Source: Aurifilum marmelostoma (taxonomy: Eukaryota; Ascomycota; Sordariomycetes; Diaporthales; Cryphonectriaceae). From it: 64,000 bases of DNA. The stretch spans positions 1,612,001 to 1,676,000 of the forward strand of contig JAMXSV010000028.1 of assembly GCA_027559495.1 (NCBI GenBank). The letters run 5' to 3'. The translations under genes were made by a program, and so were the position numbers. The notes below the pieces were generated by a model, which searched no databases, had not been told where the DNA came from, and saw only the letters and a list, made by a program, of their open reading frames with translations. Below are positions 1-11,514 of this stretch, piece after piece. Numbering within the stretch: position 1 is the stretch's first letter; every line of letters starts with the position of its first letter.

Positions 1-698
1 GGCGTGGGCGTTGATGCTCTTGGCCGTGAGGTCGGCGGACCCGTACTCGCGGTGCACGCCGGCGACGACATTGTCCTTGTCGAGGCGGTGGGCGAGCTCC
101 TGCTGGCCGTAGCAGATGCCCAGGATGGGGATCTGCAGGTCAAAGTAGGCCGGGTCCACGTGGGGGGCGCCCTCGTCGTACACCGAGTAGGGCCCGCCGC
201 CGAGGATGAGGCCTACCGGCTTGAACTTGAGCTCTGACAGCTTGGTGGTGCAGGGGAGCATCTCGGAGTAGACATTGAGCTCGCGCAGACGACGGATGAT
301 ACTGTCGTGGTGATGATCAAGGCCGTTGGGTTAGTTATAGCCACAGAAGAGGGGGACATAAGGGTCGTCCTCGATGATGAACAACTCTTCTTCTAGGCTC
401 GAGGATGGGAATCGATCGGCAGAGGCGACAATATTACTCTCATTGTAACATTTTGTACCGGCATCCATTGGCGTCTACCATGAGGCACAAGAGAGATAGA
501 ATGAGAGAGGTAAGCAGACGTGTGACTCACAGGTGAGTGTATTGGCTCCTATCATCAACTCAAGTCAGTAAAGAAAAAATCATATTTTTTTTCTCCCTCT
601 CTCTGCGGAGGGAATCAGTCATGTTCTCACCCAAAATCTAGGACCAAAATGGTCGGATAGACCTCATGAGGCTCAGCGCCATCCTCAAGCTTAGCCAT
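1..698 (-). CDS. GUA1: GMP synthase (glutamine-hydrolysing), N-terminal part, runs off the window
   Basis: This enzyme makes GMP from XMP, ATP and glutamine in cytosolic purine synthesis. Only the N-terminal class I glutamine amidotransferase part is present, about 129 residues. Exons read on the minus strand are 698-631, 548-531 and 301-1, with introns of 82 and 229 nt that both start GTGAG. The start ATG at 698 gives MAKLEDGAEPHEVYPTILVL. The middle exon is only 18 nt and codes SQYTHL, which restores the family sequence LDFGSQYTHLI. Exon 3 carries GGGPYSVYDEGAPHVDP and the nucleophile loop GICYGQQ with Cys about residue 92. The ATP-pyrophosphatase half lies beyond position 1. The gene diverges from the Tma17-like gene. 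The identity is very secure. The micro-exon rests on its splice sites and the family match. Confidence 0.95.
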
Positions 699-1282
699 CT
701 TGTTTGAAAAATGGGTGATTGAGCTGAACTGAGGTGGGTGTTGTGTGCTGGTGAGAAGGAAGAAGGGGGGGGGGTGGTCTATGAGTCTGCAGTGACTCCG
801 GGGTGGGTTCGAGAGCCGCGCAGATCGTCTGGATTGATATAAATTTTATAAGGACCCCTCCACACCCCGCGGCAGCAAAGGCGTTGCCGCAGGAAAATGC
901 AGGGACCCGGGTGAGAGATAAGATAGGGCGGCCCCGAGCGAAACTCTTGGTATCTACGTCGGTACGTACCTGACACCCCGTGGCACCCTTGCACGCCTTG
1001 GTAGGCAGTAGGCAAGCCCGGCAAGTAGGCTGCAGTACTACGTAAGTAGCGCGTATTCACCTGTACCCAGTACTGTAGTATACTTGGCGGGGTTCTAGCT
1101 CCTCTACAGCTGTGGTTTTTTTGGCTTCTGCTTGCTTTGGAGCATCAACACACACACACAACCCCAACTCAACAGCAAAGGAGACACGACCCTGCCTTCT
1201 CCCTTCTTCATCAACAAAGAAAAATCAACAACCCCCCCGCCCCCTACCAACAACACCAAAACACACACAAAGAATACCCACC
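699..1282. other. Divergent intergenic region, GMP synthase / Tma17-like
   Basis: No gene is seen. The 584 nt between the two start codons must hold both promoters. It contains a G-run near 765-776 and GTAC/AGTAC-rich sequence at about 1031-1082. A CA/CT-rich leader runs up to the plus-strand ATG and is typical of a fungal 5' UTR. In-frame codons upstream of 1283 lack an ATG. Confidence 0.6.
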
Positions 1283-2056
1283 ATGTCATCAGAAGCCACC
1301 CCCATAACCCCGGCCCGCTTCGCCGCCGCCCTCGTCGACCTCCCCCTAGTCTCCCTCCGCCTCAAGTGCCTCGAGCTGCGCAACTCCATCCTCCACCTGG
1401 CCAACAGCAACCTGGACCTCGAGCCCTACGCCGAGGGCCGCGAGACCGCCATCGGCAGCCAGGCCGGTGTCCCGGACCAAGACTGCATCGACGCCATCCG
1501 CGAGAACAACCTCGTCATGGAGCGCATGACGGCGCGCATCGACCTGCTCCGGGCCGAGGTCACGCGCAGGGGCGTCGACTGGTCCGACTTTGAGCTCAAG
1601 GGCGCCGAGGGGGCCGGGGACGACGAGCTGAGGGCCCTCATAAGAACGCGCGACAGGGAGAGGGGGCTGGCCGGGGGAGATGAGGACGACGAGGACGCCA
1701 GCAGTGCGCCGGTGGGGAATGGCAACCAAGGACAGCAGCCACAGTCTGCTGCGGGCTCTGTGCCATCTGGTACGCAGGACAGGTCGGCTGCAGTTTTCGG
1801 GTCGGCCCAAGCGGAGGACAGGAACCCCTGGACGGACGGGACCTTCCAGACGGGCAGCATCCGGAATGGACAGCTATACATGGACCCAGGCTCCGCTCCA
1901 AACGCTGATGTGCAGCCGAGGGATCGTGTAGAGCCTTCAAGGACTGGTGAGCTCGGGCGTGCGGTGCAAGGATCCCCTCGAGCGACCGATAGCGCAGATA
2001 ACGTAGATGGTGAGGAGGAGCGGGCAGAGGGGGAGGGAGGAGGCGTGTACTTGTGA
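1283..2056 (+). CDS. TMA17: Tma17/Adc17-like proteasome assembly chaperone (probable)
   Basis: Single exon, 257 residues. The start is the ATG in ccaccATGt, a good fungal context; the frame is open further upstream but has no ATG. Residues about 10-105 resemble yeast Tma17/Adc17. There is a helical segment with a long run of Leu, Arg and Asn ending in NSNLDLEPY, then a second helix starting IRENNLVMERMTARIDLLRAE, matching the yeast pattern of RSNARL followed by VRENEIVLNNYNERVDAL. In yeast this protein binds Rpt6 and helps build the proteasome base under stress. Residues about 110-257 are an acidic, low-complexity extension that makes it about 100 residues longer than the yeast protein. The match is from memory of a short, weakly conserved family, so the function is probable rather than certain. 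It converges on the gene at 2931-4418. Confidence 0.7.
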   Translation: MSSEATPITPARFAAALVDLPLVSLRLKCLELRNSILHLANSNLDLEPYAEGRETAIGSQAGVPDQDCIDAIRENNLVMERMTARIDLLRAEVTRRGVDWSDFELKGAEGAGDDELRALIRTRDRERGLAGGDEDDEDASSAPVGNGNQGQQPQSAAGSVPSGTQDRSAAVFGSAQAEDRNPWTDGTFQTGSIRNGQLYMDPGSAPNADVQPRDRVEPSRTGELGRAVQGSPRATDSADNVDGEEERAEGEGGGVYL

Positions 2057-2930
2057 TACTTTCCCGAGCCCTCTCAAAATTAATCTGAACGAGCGAGGCA
2101 ATGGGTTTCTTCTTTTACATGGTCTATCGGTTGCTGTTATGAGAGCCATGCAGGCATGACAAAAGAGCAGCAATAAGGGGCGGCAAGGGAAACACACATC
2201 AGCATGGGTCAACGGAGCACACACGGGCGGAATCATAAGGCTATACAATCATCTATACCCAATTACGATACCACGAACAAAAAATTACTTCGGTCAGCAC
2301 AAGCACCTTTTGCGTGAGAGATCTTTATCTTGTCTCTGATACACTCATCTGTTTCTGAAGTCTTTTCTCCCCCCTCCCTTCTCTCTTCGGCCTACCAGGC
2401 CAGCATACCTCTTGTGAGGTCTTCACAGCCGATCCTGCTGTCAACTGTTCCTCTGCTTAATAATGATGCTTCCTCAAAGTATATGTATCTGACAACTGCC
2501 TCTTCCCTTGCCGATCTCTTTTCACGCTGCCTGCCTCCCTACACCCAAACGACCTGCCCCCCCCCCCCCCTTTCGGAATGAACCCCCACCGGAAACGCCT
2601 CGCAGCTTGACGTGCCTGACCCAATGCAAGAACCAGCCATGCACTCGTATCGATGCGATGAAGAAGATGCAATGCGTCCTCTCCTGTCCCATCTTCTTGA
2701 CAAAAGAAAAAATCGAACTAAAAAAAATATGAATATGCACAAACGAAGAGAAGAAAACCAAAAAAGACAAACATATTAATCAACAACAACAATGGTGCAC
2801 GCATTTGCCTCCCAGGACTCCGTCTCCAATGCAGGATGTTGTGTGTTGTGTGGGTGTGGGTGTAGTGGTGGGCCTTTGCTGACGGCTCAGACATGGTCGA
2901 TATGCTAATAATGATGACTCCTCAACACAT
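2057..2930. other. Convergent intergenic region with C14 run
   Basis: This 874-nt stretch lies between two stop codons and should hold both 3' UTRs. No gene is seen. It contains a run of 14 C at 2557-2570, A-rich tracts at 2702-2760 and GT-rich sequence near 2845-2870. Short open frames here are low complexity. Confidence 0.5.
2557..2570. repeat. Poly-C homopolymer (14)
   Basis: Fourteen C in a row inside the convergent 3' regions. Runs like this recur through the gaps of the window and are likely sites of length error or polymorphism. Confidence 0.9.
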
Positions 2931-4418
2931 CTAGGCCAGAGCGAGACCGCTGTTGTCCGAGGCGCCGGCCGGCCGTGCCTTGGCGGCATCATCGATGACA
3001 ATGGCGGGCATGTTGGACTGGTTGGTGACATCGTCCAGGGGGCGTGGTGATGATCCCTTGGACGAATCGTCGGTGACAATGGGCCCGGGCGACCGGGCGG
3101 GCTCCGACATGGTGGCGAGGAGGGCAGGGTGCAGGTTCGTGCCGGCCTCCGACTTCCTGCTCGAGAGGTCCGAGCTGGCGATGGTCTGCAGCTTAGGCCT
3201 CTGAACGGCGTGTCGCTCGGGCGAGTGGGTGCGCTCGTCGTCGTCCGTCTCGTCGTCCGCCTCGGAGCCGGCCGCCGCTTCTGCCGCCGCCTTTTGCTTG
3301 GCCAGTCTCCTCTTTCTCCTCCGCTCGTAGATTGTGTCTGATGACTCGGACCCGGTGGTGTTGCTCCGGCTCCTGGTCGACCGCTGGGAGCGCTGGCTCG
3401 GGAGGCTGCTCAGGGTCGAGGCGGTTCTCGACCTCCGCGTGTTGGGGCGGGCGGTGCGGATGGACCCCTCGGCCTCGTTGGGCATCTCGCCCTTGCGGAT
3501 CTTATCCTTGACGATCTTCTCCCCGACGAGGCGCCCGAGCCCGAGCTCCTCCTTGCTGGCCAGGGAGGCGGCCGCGGTCCTCCGGCTGGCGACGCTGGTC
3601 AGCGACCCGCTCCTGCTCACAGGTACCTTGCCCTCCATGACCTTGGCCGGCGGCGGGGGCTGCAGCATCCACCGGTACTCGTGCTTGCTGGCGGGCCGGC
3701 TGCTGACCACAGGCGGGTGGTAGTCGTTGACGGGCGGGTTCCGTGGGGCCGTGTAGAAGCTGGTGCGTTCTTCCTCGGTGATGCCCCGCTCCCGCTGTGG
3801 GCGGCCCGTCTCGAACAGCCTGCCGGCAGTGTCTCGTCCTTTCGTGATGACGTCGCGCAGCCTCTGGCCGGCCTTGTTGGCCATCTGGTGGCCCCACAGC
3901 TCCTCGTCCTCCCTCTCGTACCGCTTCCGGTTCCAGTCTAGGTCCTGCGAGTCCGTCACGGACATGGACAGGGTGGTGCGCCTCTCAAAATCCTCGGCTA
4001 CCATGGTAGGGCTGCTGGCGGTCTCGGCGCTGTTGAAATGGGTGCTGCTGCCGATGCTCGTCTGGCGGTCCCTAGGCGAGGAGGCGCCTACCGTCCTGTC
4101 TGTCGCCTCGGTGCCCGAGCTCTTCAGCTTCCTCTGGCTCGTGTTCTGGCTGACCCCCCCGCGCTTCGGCAGCCTTGGGCCCATGTTGATGTCCTCCATC
4201 CAGTACTGGTTTGTGTTCTCGGGGTTCGGGTGCCGGTACAGGCCAGGCTGTTCCATCTCGAGGCGGGCCTTGATGGTCCGCTCCCGCTCGGCCTCCTTCC
4301 TCGTCTCGCGGCGGTGTCCGATCTTTCGACATGGTGTGCAGGAGATGTAGTAGAACCAGACGGACCGCAGGGCGGATACGAGGCCGCCATTGTGGTCATC
4401 GTGATCGGACATCTTCAT
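2931..4418 (-). CDS. Uncharacterised conserved fungal protein, 495 aa
   Basis: One unbroken frame of 495 residues, beginning MKMSDHDDHNGGL; a second ATG two codons later is an equally good start. I do not know a function. An N-terminal hydrophobic/aromatic patch (about residues 14-27, ending YYISCTPC) is followed at once by a very basic stretch, KIGHRRETRKEAERER. This could be a membrane-proximal or lipidated anchor, which is inference. The middle holds EYRWMLQPPPPAKVMEGKVP (about residues 245-265), which looks like a conserved fungal motif. The rest is Ser/Arg/Thr-rich and probably disordered, with an acidic DDETDDDE patch and a basic RRRKRRLAKQKAAAEAAA segment that may be a nuclear signal or coiled coil. 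Codon use and length support a real gene. Confidence 0.75.
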   Translation of the reverse strand: MKMSDHDDHNGGLVSALRSVWFYYISCTPCRKIGHRRETRKEAERERTIKARLEMEQPGLYRHPNPENTNQYWMEDINMGPRLPKRGGVSQNTSQRKLKSSGTEATDRTVGASSPRDRQTSIGSSTHFNSAETASSPTMVAEDFERRTTLSMSVTDSQDLDWNRKRYEREDEELWGHQMANKAGQRLRDVITKGRDTAGRLFETGRPQRERGITEEERTSFYTAPRNPPVNDYHPPVVSSRPASKHEYRWMLQPPPPAKVMEGKVPVSRSGSLTSVASRRTAAASLASKEELGLGRLVGEKIVKDKIRKGEMPNEAEGSIRTARPNTRRSRTASTLSSLPSQRSQRSTRSRSNTTGSESSDTIYERRRKRRLAKQKAAAEAAAGSEADDETDDDERTHSPERHAVQRPKLQTIASSDLSSRKSEAGTNLHPALLATMSEPARSPGPIVTDDSSKGSSPRPLDDVTNQSNMPAIVIDDAAKARPAGASDNSGLALA

Positions 4419-7400
4419 AAAGCTGTGAGGTAGTGCGTGATCGTAGGGGGAGCGCTGGATGGATGCGCGCAGTCAGTCAGTCGGTCTGTCGGTGAAGGCA
4501 GATCGAGTGCTCGGCAACAACAACGACAACACACAGCTCGTGTGCTTGTCGTCCTATTCCTCACGTGGTGGCCTTGGTGCTGCTTCCTAAGAATGGTGCT
4601 CACCAACCCCCGCTGGGGTGGTTCCGCCCTCGAAAGAAATGGACCACTCAGTAACAATATGACGAACTGTGTAGGCCAGCAAGCATTGACTGTCTGGTGA
4701 GAGAAGTGGCGGAGGAACGGATGCTGCGGGTCCTCTGTATTAATGGCATGCCGCGGATCGCCGGAGAGTATGCGGTGATATAAGCTTAGAGACGGGTGAC
4801 AAACGGCGTGAGCGGGAGACAGCCGTCTCAAATCGACACCGGGGATGGGGGATGCAAACGTTAATTCCAACAACAACAGACTCGCACGATACTGCTTCGG
4901 CTGGTCGGTGCAAGACGTAAAAAGAAAAAGAATGTTTGTGTGTTCCTGTGTGTTGTTTGTTTGCTGTGTGGGCGAAGTGGAAGGGAACTTGTCCACTGCC
5001 TGCTGGGTCTTGCGAGATGGTGATAGGCGTCGGATCTGCGCCTAAGACGTCGCTAGCGGAAGAGAGAGGCTGAGCCTGAGTTTGAGTCTCGAAACCCTCA
5101 GCGCAAGAAATACGAACGTCCTGTGTGGTGTGGCAAGGCCTAGAATTGGTTTTGTCTCGGGACTCTTGACCTCGATGATGCTGCTCTTCGTGACTTTCTG
5201 AACGGGGGTCGAAAGAGAGAAATCGGGCGCCTGAAAGACCAGAGTGTAAGTCCAAGTCTCGGAGGTATGCAAGCCTGCCTCGTTGCCGGGTGAATTGTTT
5301 GCGAAGGTGAAATTGATTGAATTGAAAAAGAAGAATGGGATTGTCTCTTGGCGCGGCGTAATATGGCGCTCAGGGGCAGTCAAATAAGGATGATATGAAA
5401 CGAGATTCGCGCCAGGGTTGGGATAGCAGGCAGAACGAGGTCAATCGGAGGCGGGGTGCATAACGGAAGAATAAAAATAGGAATGCGGTCCAAAGTCAAA
5501 AGACGGAGAGAGGGATGGACGGTAAGAACACCCCTTCAATTGACATAGAATGCAGCCCCAGCCTCTCTGATCCGTGTGTAAATTATTGGAAGTAGTTTGA
5601 CAGGTCGGAGCCGCAGAGGAGGGAGGAGGAGGGGGAGGAGGGGAGGAGAGATGCGTGGAGGGAACGGGACGAAGGAACGAAGGAAGGGATGCAGACCAGA
5701 AAGGTAAACGTGGACGGGAGTGGTGCTGTGGTGCTCGTATAGAAGAAGGTTGTGGTGGATTCTTGAGAGGACACGACCCAATTCAGGCTGGCAGGTCAAA
5801 AAGTGTACAACTGTACTTACTGATTGATCAATGTGGGCAGGTATGCCTGGGTACTTTGTCCTCGTGCCTGCAGTCTGGAGAAAGTTGAGTTGTGCCTGCA
5901 GATGGATAAACTATGCAGTTTGAGGCTGCCAGGGGGGAAGAAGACAGTAAGTAGCAGTGGCATGGCAACCTCGGAGGGAACCCTTATGGGTAAGACGATG
6001 ATGGGGGGGAGGCAAGGGGTCGATGATGGAATGGGGAATTTTGGGGGGAGGGGGGGAGACGGGGGGGCCACATAGGCGCGGATTTCGGGTTCGGATTGCA
6101 CCCCCCAATCTGCTTTGATTTGATTTGGTTTCTGAGACCCACGAGAAGAAAAGAGAAAGAGGGACAGAGAGACAAGACATGTTTCCCCATAGCTATGGGA
6201 CAACCTTGACACCGTCCCTGCAGGCCTGCAGCCCATCACGCCTATGCAGTGCTACCCTACCTGACTACCTTGCCCCTACCGTACACTAACCAAGCTACCT
6301 GCTACAACATACCTGGGTGCTAGGGGGTGCTGGGCAACTAGGCTCACAGGTAGCGCGCTGGAGCTGGTGCTATGACTCTGTGGCTGTGGCTTGTGTGGCA
6401 GGGACCATGGGGGCCTAGGCGTGCGTGGCACGGAGGCTTTAGAGCTCTCGCTACAGGCCACAGGCTACACAGCAGGGGGCAAGCGAAGCACAACACGATC
6501 CATCACTCCGCTAAGGCGAAAGCAGAGAGGGGCCAACCGAGGTTTGGTCAATCATACCAGCATCCAAAAGGGAAACGCAACCCGCCCCCCTTCGGCCGAA
6601 GTCCCAGACAACTGGGTCCTTTGAGATGATACCATAGGAGAAGCAATCAATCTGTAGCAACCAGCACATACTATGGCACACATACATCCTATATGTGCAC
6701 GACTACTACTGTGCATATGATGGGGAAAGGAGGGAAAAACGGAAACAAGGTCACCGTTTTCAAAACCCGTGGACTGCCCAGTCGGGTCTCTAGAACTTTG
6801 TTCATATCAATAAGAAGAACAAGAATAACAGTAATAATAATCATCATCTGTGGGGGCGATAACATAGATAAACAAGGACTGGCCAGACTCGAGAACCCTC
6901 GGAGATTCAGTCTGGTGCTGGCCTGTTGACCCGGAGTCTTGTTTCCACCCGTCGAGCCTAGATGTCACAGCAGACCGCGCCGGCAAGAAGCTAGGATGGT
7001 CTCCCCGCCGCCCACATCCTTAACGATCTCATCTATATAGTACAAAAGAGGAGCAACAAGATGGGGCACATGATAAGATGCATAGCACACAATGTGATAT
7101 ACTCCAAGAGAGACCTGGATGCAGCATCTCGCTATTTGCTCTAGCTGATCAAAGGAAACCTCACGTTACAGGTCCGCGAGACGATGGTGATAGATTTAAT
7201 ACTGTACTAATTAGTCACTCCGGAGTTCTTGCTCTCTTTGTGCTACAGCCGCATGGGCGAGTACTATGACTGATGCTGCTAAACAGCGGCGTCGGCTGAT
7301 ATTGAGTCTACATACATGATGCGTGCTACGCTCTGCAATCCTATTTCAGAAAGGGACCATACAAGGTCCAAGCCCAGGCAGATGAGCCGGGGTGTGTGAG

Positions 7401-7695
7401 AGAGAAAGGGAAAGATGAAACATCCTGAACCCATCATTTTGTCACCACCGTCCTCCTCGAGGTTCTAGTCCATCCAGGACAGATCCTGAAAATCCCCACC
7501 GCCAGAGAACGCGGTGTATCCTCCTGCCACGCCGAACGCCACTTGGCCGCGTGGCTCAAAAAAAATTACACGCTGACTCCAGATCCCAGAAAACCGACAC
7601 GACACGAAGGAGATATATACAGAAATTTTGTAGCCACCCTGGCCACCTGCGTTCTGCAGATACAGCGCCTGCAGACAGGAGTGGGCTCAGGCCTC
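4419..7695. other. Gene-poor region, 3.3 kb
   Basis: It lies upstream of the 495-residue gene (-) and downstream of rad21 (-). No frame longer than about 195 codons occurs; those present are low complexity and lack family resemblance. It probably holds the long 5' UTR and promoter of the first gene and the 3' UTR of the second. Purine-rich tracts occur at 5600-5670 and G-rich tracts at 6003-6066. The stretch 6230-6330 is rich in TACCT/AGGTA. Confidence 0.5.
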
Positions 7696-9666
7696 CTAGG
7701 CCGTGACGGCAACAGCCGCAGGGCTGCTAGAGATCGCGGGCTGTGGCTGGTTCGTGGTGTGGTCCCCTTCTTCCTCCTGCTGGTCAATCTCGCCGCCAGC
7801 CTCACGCTCAGCCCAGGCACCCCAGAGGCCACGCTTGCCTCTCACGCGGATGGGCCCGTCCAGCGCACCCTCGGGCTGTTCCACCTTGATGGCGTCCTTG
7901 GTGGCGAGGACCAGGCACTCAAAGAACATCTTGGTCGCGTCGGCCTTTGTCGTCCTCTTCTCGGGCAGAAGATCCTGGAACACCACGGATGTCTTCTTGC
8001 GCTTGTCGGCATTGGTTGCAGCCTCATCACCAAACAGGTCGCGCAGGATGTGCACGGCATGCTTGGTACCAATGGACACCGGCCCGCTGTCGGCAGGATG
8101 TACAAGAGGGGCCGTCGTGTCATCGAAGTGCGGCATTGCCGTGTTGTCATCATCGTCATGGACGGCCATCCCATCATCTCCTGCAATCTCGAGGATCGTG
8201 CCGTCTGGTGCCACGGAGTGGTTTCCGAGGTCAGCCCCGCCCACTGCAAAGGGGTCCTCCTCGTTGTCGATCTCGAGGCGTGGTGACTTGGAAGCGCCCA
8301 GATCACCTTCCGAGCCCATGTCCGCAATGCCGCTATCTCGCTTGCGCTTGAGGTCGCTCGGTGCTCGAACGGCCTCCAGGGACAATAGGCCTTTCAGCTC
8401 TGGCGCCCACATGTCGCCCTGTCCGTCCATCGTAATGCTGGCCAGGAACCCGCCGTTTTTCTGCATTTCCATCAGAGCCAAAAGATAAGGGTCTCTTGGG
8501 AGGAAGACCTGGGGCTTAAGAATGTTGTCGTGCTTTCGCTGCTGCTCCTTAAAAACAGCACCGCTAAGCATGGTCTGCTCGTCGGGTGCAATAACCTTGC
8601 GCTTCTTGGACCGCTGGGGCGCCTTGCGGTTCACCATGGTCTCGTCGTCCTCGTGAGGCTCGTACACATCCGTGGTCCGTGTGTACTCGAGCTCGATCTC
8701 CTTGGCGAACGCCTCGTCGATGTCTGAGAGGGGGGACTCGGAGATGCGAGCTCTTGCCATGTCTGGTCTGGCCGCGCCAGCAGCCATAGCGGACTGGTCC
8801 CCGAGGTTGAGCTGAAAATCATCGTCTCCCATCATGATGTCTCCGTCGTCGTCATGAATGCGGATTCCACCATCACCAAACCCAAGCGCCGTAGACTCGT
8901 CATGACCCCTGCCCTTAGCAGGTTGTGGGAGGTCAAACTCGCTAAACATGTCTTCCTCGACTCCCCTAGCAGCGGGAGCATCACGACCCATCTCGACAGT
9001 CAGTCTGGTGGGCTGGTCATCAAGATCCATGCCGAAATCAAGCTGGAGGTCCAGATCATCCACGTTAGCCAAGGCCAGGCCGTCGTCCTTGTCTAGTCCA
9101 TCCATCAAGAACTGGCTGTTGTTGAAGTCTTCTTGCAGATTGATGTCGCGGTGACTAACGCGTCCCTTGCGACCCAGAGGCTGAGAGCTCAAATCTGCGT
9201 CCTGGGTCAGGAGCAGGTCGACATCAGGCGCAGGAAGCAGATCGAGATTGTCGTATGGGGTGATCCGATCGGGCAAGAGGAGAGACTCCCGATTCGCGAG
9301 TTGCAGGTTTGCAGGAATGTCATTATTGCCCGAGGATCGGAATGCCTAGTAGACTGTCAGCAGAGTCGCAATGCGGAAATCATGTTAGATTGGGGGCCCT
9401 ACCATCTTGATCTTCAACAGCGCCTCGTTGCAGTCATCTAATAAGTATCGGGCCTTGCGGCTGTATATCCTGACGACACCGAGGAGCAGCTGGCCCGTCA
9501 TCCGCAGCGCCATTGGGGCCTGGTTGGGTGTGATGATCTGCTCGACGCTCTCGGAAAGGTTGGACTGGAGGATAGACTGCTTGGACAGCTTGCGCTCCAG
9601 GTTGGCCGAGAGCCAGACCCGGGCCAGAGGCCCGGTCTTCTGAAAGAGTTCTTCCGAGTAGAACAT
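7696..9666 (-). CDS. rad21: Cohesin kleisin subunit Rad21/Scc1
   Basis: This is the kleisin that closes the cohesin ring around sister chromatids and is cut by separase at anaphase. Two minus-strand exons, 9666-9403 and 9345-7696, are split by a 57-nt intron (GTAGGG...CTAG) and give 637 residues. The start at 9666 yields MFYSEELFQKTGPLARVWLS, the kleisin N-terminal domain that binds Smc3, followed by the family block VVRIYSRKARYLLDDCNEAL. The exon join gives KIKMAFRSSGNN, as expected for the family. Residues about 204-211 read TVEMGRDA, which lines up with the fission yeast separase site SIEVGRDA. A second possible site, SLEAVR, is near residue 410. The C-terminal winged helix, about residues 530-610 and including FFECLVLATKDAIKVEQ, would bind Smc1. 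A 50-residue acidic/Pro-rich tail follows it. The gene diverges from pmr1. Confidence 0.97.
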
Positions 9667-11514
9667 GGTCGCGACGGCGTCGCAGGGGGTTTATGAAGAG
9701 TAACAAATGAAGAAAGCAGTGCAAGGGTCGCCTCTGAGAAGACGATCACCTTTTAGGCGATGGACTGCGGACGCGCCGACGCGGGGATGATGGTGGCTCG
9801 AGGGCTGTAAACACGAAGCCGTCGCGTTAGGGCGGTAGACCCGTCGCGTGGATTGGAACCACAAGGGCAGCTAGCAAAAGAGCCGCGCAAGGCGTAGATG
9901 AAGCTGTTGTGAAAATCGCTGACGAGGAAAAAGGACAAGGCAGAAACCAGCTTTTGTTATTGTTATGCTGAAGCGATGGGCGGCGCCTCTGGAGCGGGTC
10001 GCGGGGTTTGGAGGAATTGGTACCTGCGACGGGAAAAAGAGGAGGGAGGGAAGAGAGGGGACGGGTGTTTTGGCTCTCTCTGGCGTTGTGGTGGTAAGCT
10101 GGGCACGCTGGGTAAGTATGGGAACAGAGACCCACGCAAGCAGGGCCCTGGTCTCAGCATGGCAACGGGCCCACATTAGCTCGACTGAATTCCGGTGGCG
10201 GGAGGTTGTGGCTGGGGTTAGGGTCACTGTTAGGTAAGTACATTGTTCGGTGCCGTAGCCCAGCATTAGTATTACGTACTGTGGTAGTACAGACAAGATG
10301 GTCAGAACTGCGGACTCAGAGATGTACTGTGGTACAGTCAATGTGCATACAAATAATAACTTTTCTTTTTTCACAGCAGACACTGCCAGCTCTGTGTCTC
10401 TGGCCGAATCAGACAAGAAAAGAAAACGAAGAAGAAAAAGCCAAGGTTCGGCCTGATTTTGTGGTCTCTGATGATCTATGTATGATCCTCCCAGAGTATT
10501 TACCTCCAAGACAATGGATGGCCCCCATGGGTGTGATCCATGTGATATGTAACTATATACTGCCGACTGTCACACTCAGCATCTTTTGGCTGTTAGCAGT
10601 AGGATCAGTGGCATGGCCCTCACAGCTTTGCCCAGCATTCTTATGCCACCAAAAGACCTTCCGCATTCATATATTCTGCCCAAAATTCAGTATACACTCT
10701 TATTGGAGAATGAATTGATTATTTCAAAACCAATAGGCACCAGGAGCATGGTCTCATGTCGAGGAATGAGGCAATGCAAAGTATTGTTTCCGGGTCAAAA
10801 GAAAACATGAGACATGTCACACCGGTTCCTGCAAGCAATTCCAAAAGTTCCGTACCGAAGAAACACCCACTTTTGAGAGGCGCGCCAAGGCACTGCAAGT
10901 AGCTACCCTTAGCACCAGGTATGCAGCATGGTGCTGTGCTGCTGCTGCTCCTGCTGCTCTGGTACCGCCTGGTTGGGAATAAAATCTGGACCAGAGTCCC
11001 CCCGTACCTGTCCTACAGGGGGGTCTGCTGCGCTTTGACGTGACATTTGCACCTCGACCCGAGCCGGTAGTAGAACACCACCATGAGTTCTGGCAGGAAC
11101 TTTACTCCCGTAACCTTGGTTCATTACACGTCAGCGCCTACCCTCGACGCTCAACGTCCGACATACTCCTTGCTCAAAAATAAAAATAAAAATAATACAA
11201 GGACCACCACAGTCCACAACCTCGAGAGCCCGAAGTCATCATCCCTATAACCAGACATCCACCCGGCATCGTTGTCAAACAATGATGCTGGTCTCGTGTA
11301 CGCTTTCCCGGATCTAAGTGCGACTGACAGCACCTCGAATACGTCTTTCTTGAATGTCTGGCTTGCGCACTCAGTGTTCAACTCTCTCCGACGTAGCCTG
11401 ATACACAAAGCTTGAGCTTCACAGTCTTCTCCCTGGCGCAGGCCTTGATGGGCAAGTCAGGCCCTCTCTCCTGCCCAGAGCCGCTCCCAGCACCACCACC
11501 ATCAGCAAGAGAGG
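9667..11514. other. Divergent intergenic region, rad21 / pmr1
   Basis: The 1.85 kb holds both promoters and 5' UTRs; no gene is seen. Features are GGGTTAGGG at 10215-10223, a GTAC/AGTAC-rich block at 10228-10340, a short CTG-type repeat near 10938-10961 and AAAAAT repeats at 11175-11195. Open frames are short or built from repeats. Confidence 0.5.
10215..10223 (+). promoter_or_regulatory. Telomere-type GGGTTAGGG element
   Basis: A 9-base match to one and a half TTAGGG repeats lies about 550 bases upstream of rad21 and 1.3 kb upstream of pmr1. In fungi such promoter sites can bind Myb/TRF-like factors of the Tbf1/Teb1 type. Chance occurrence is quite possible. Confidence 0.3.
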
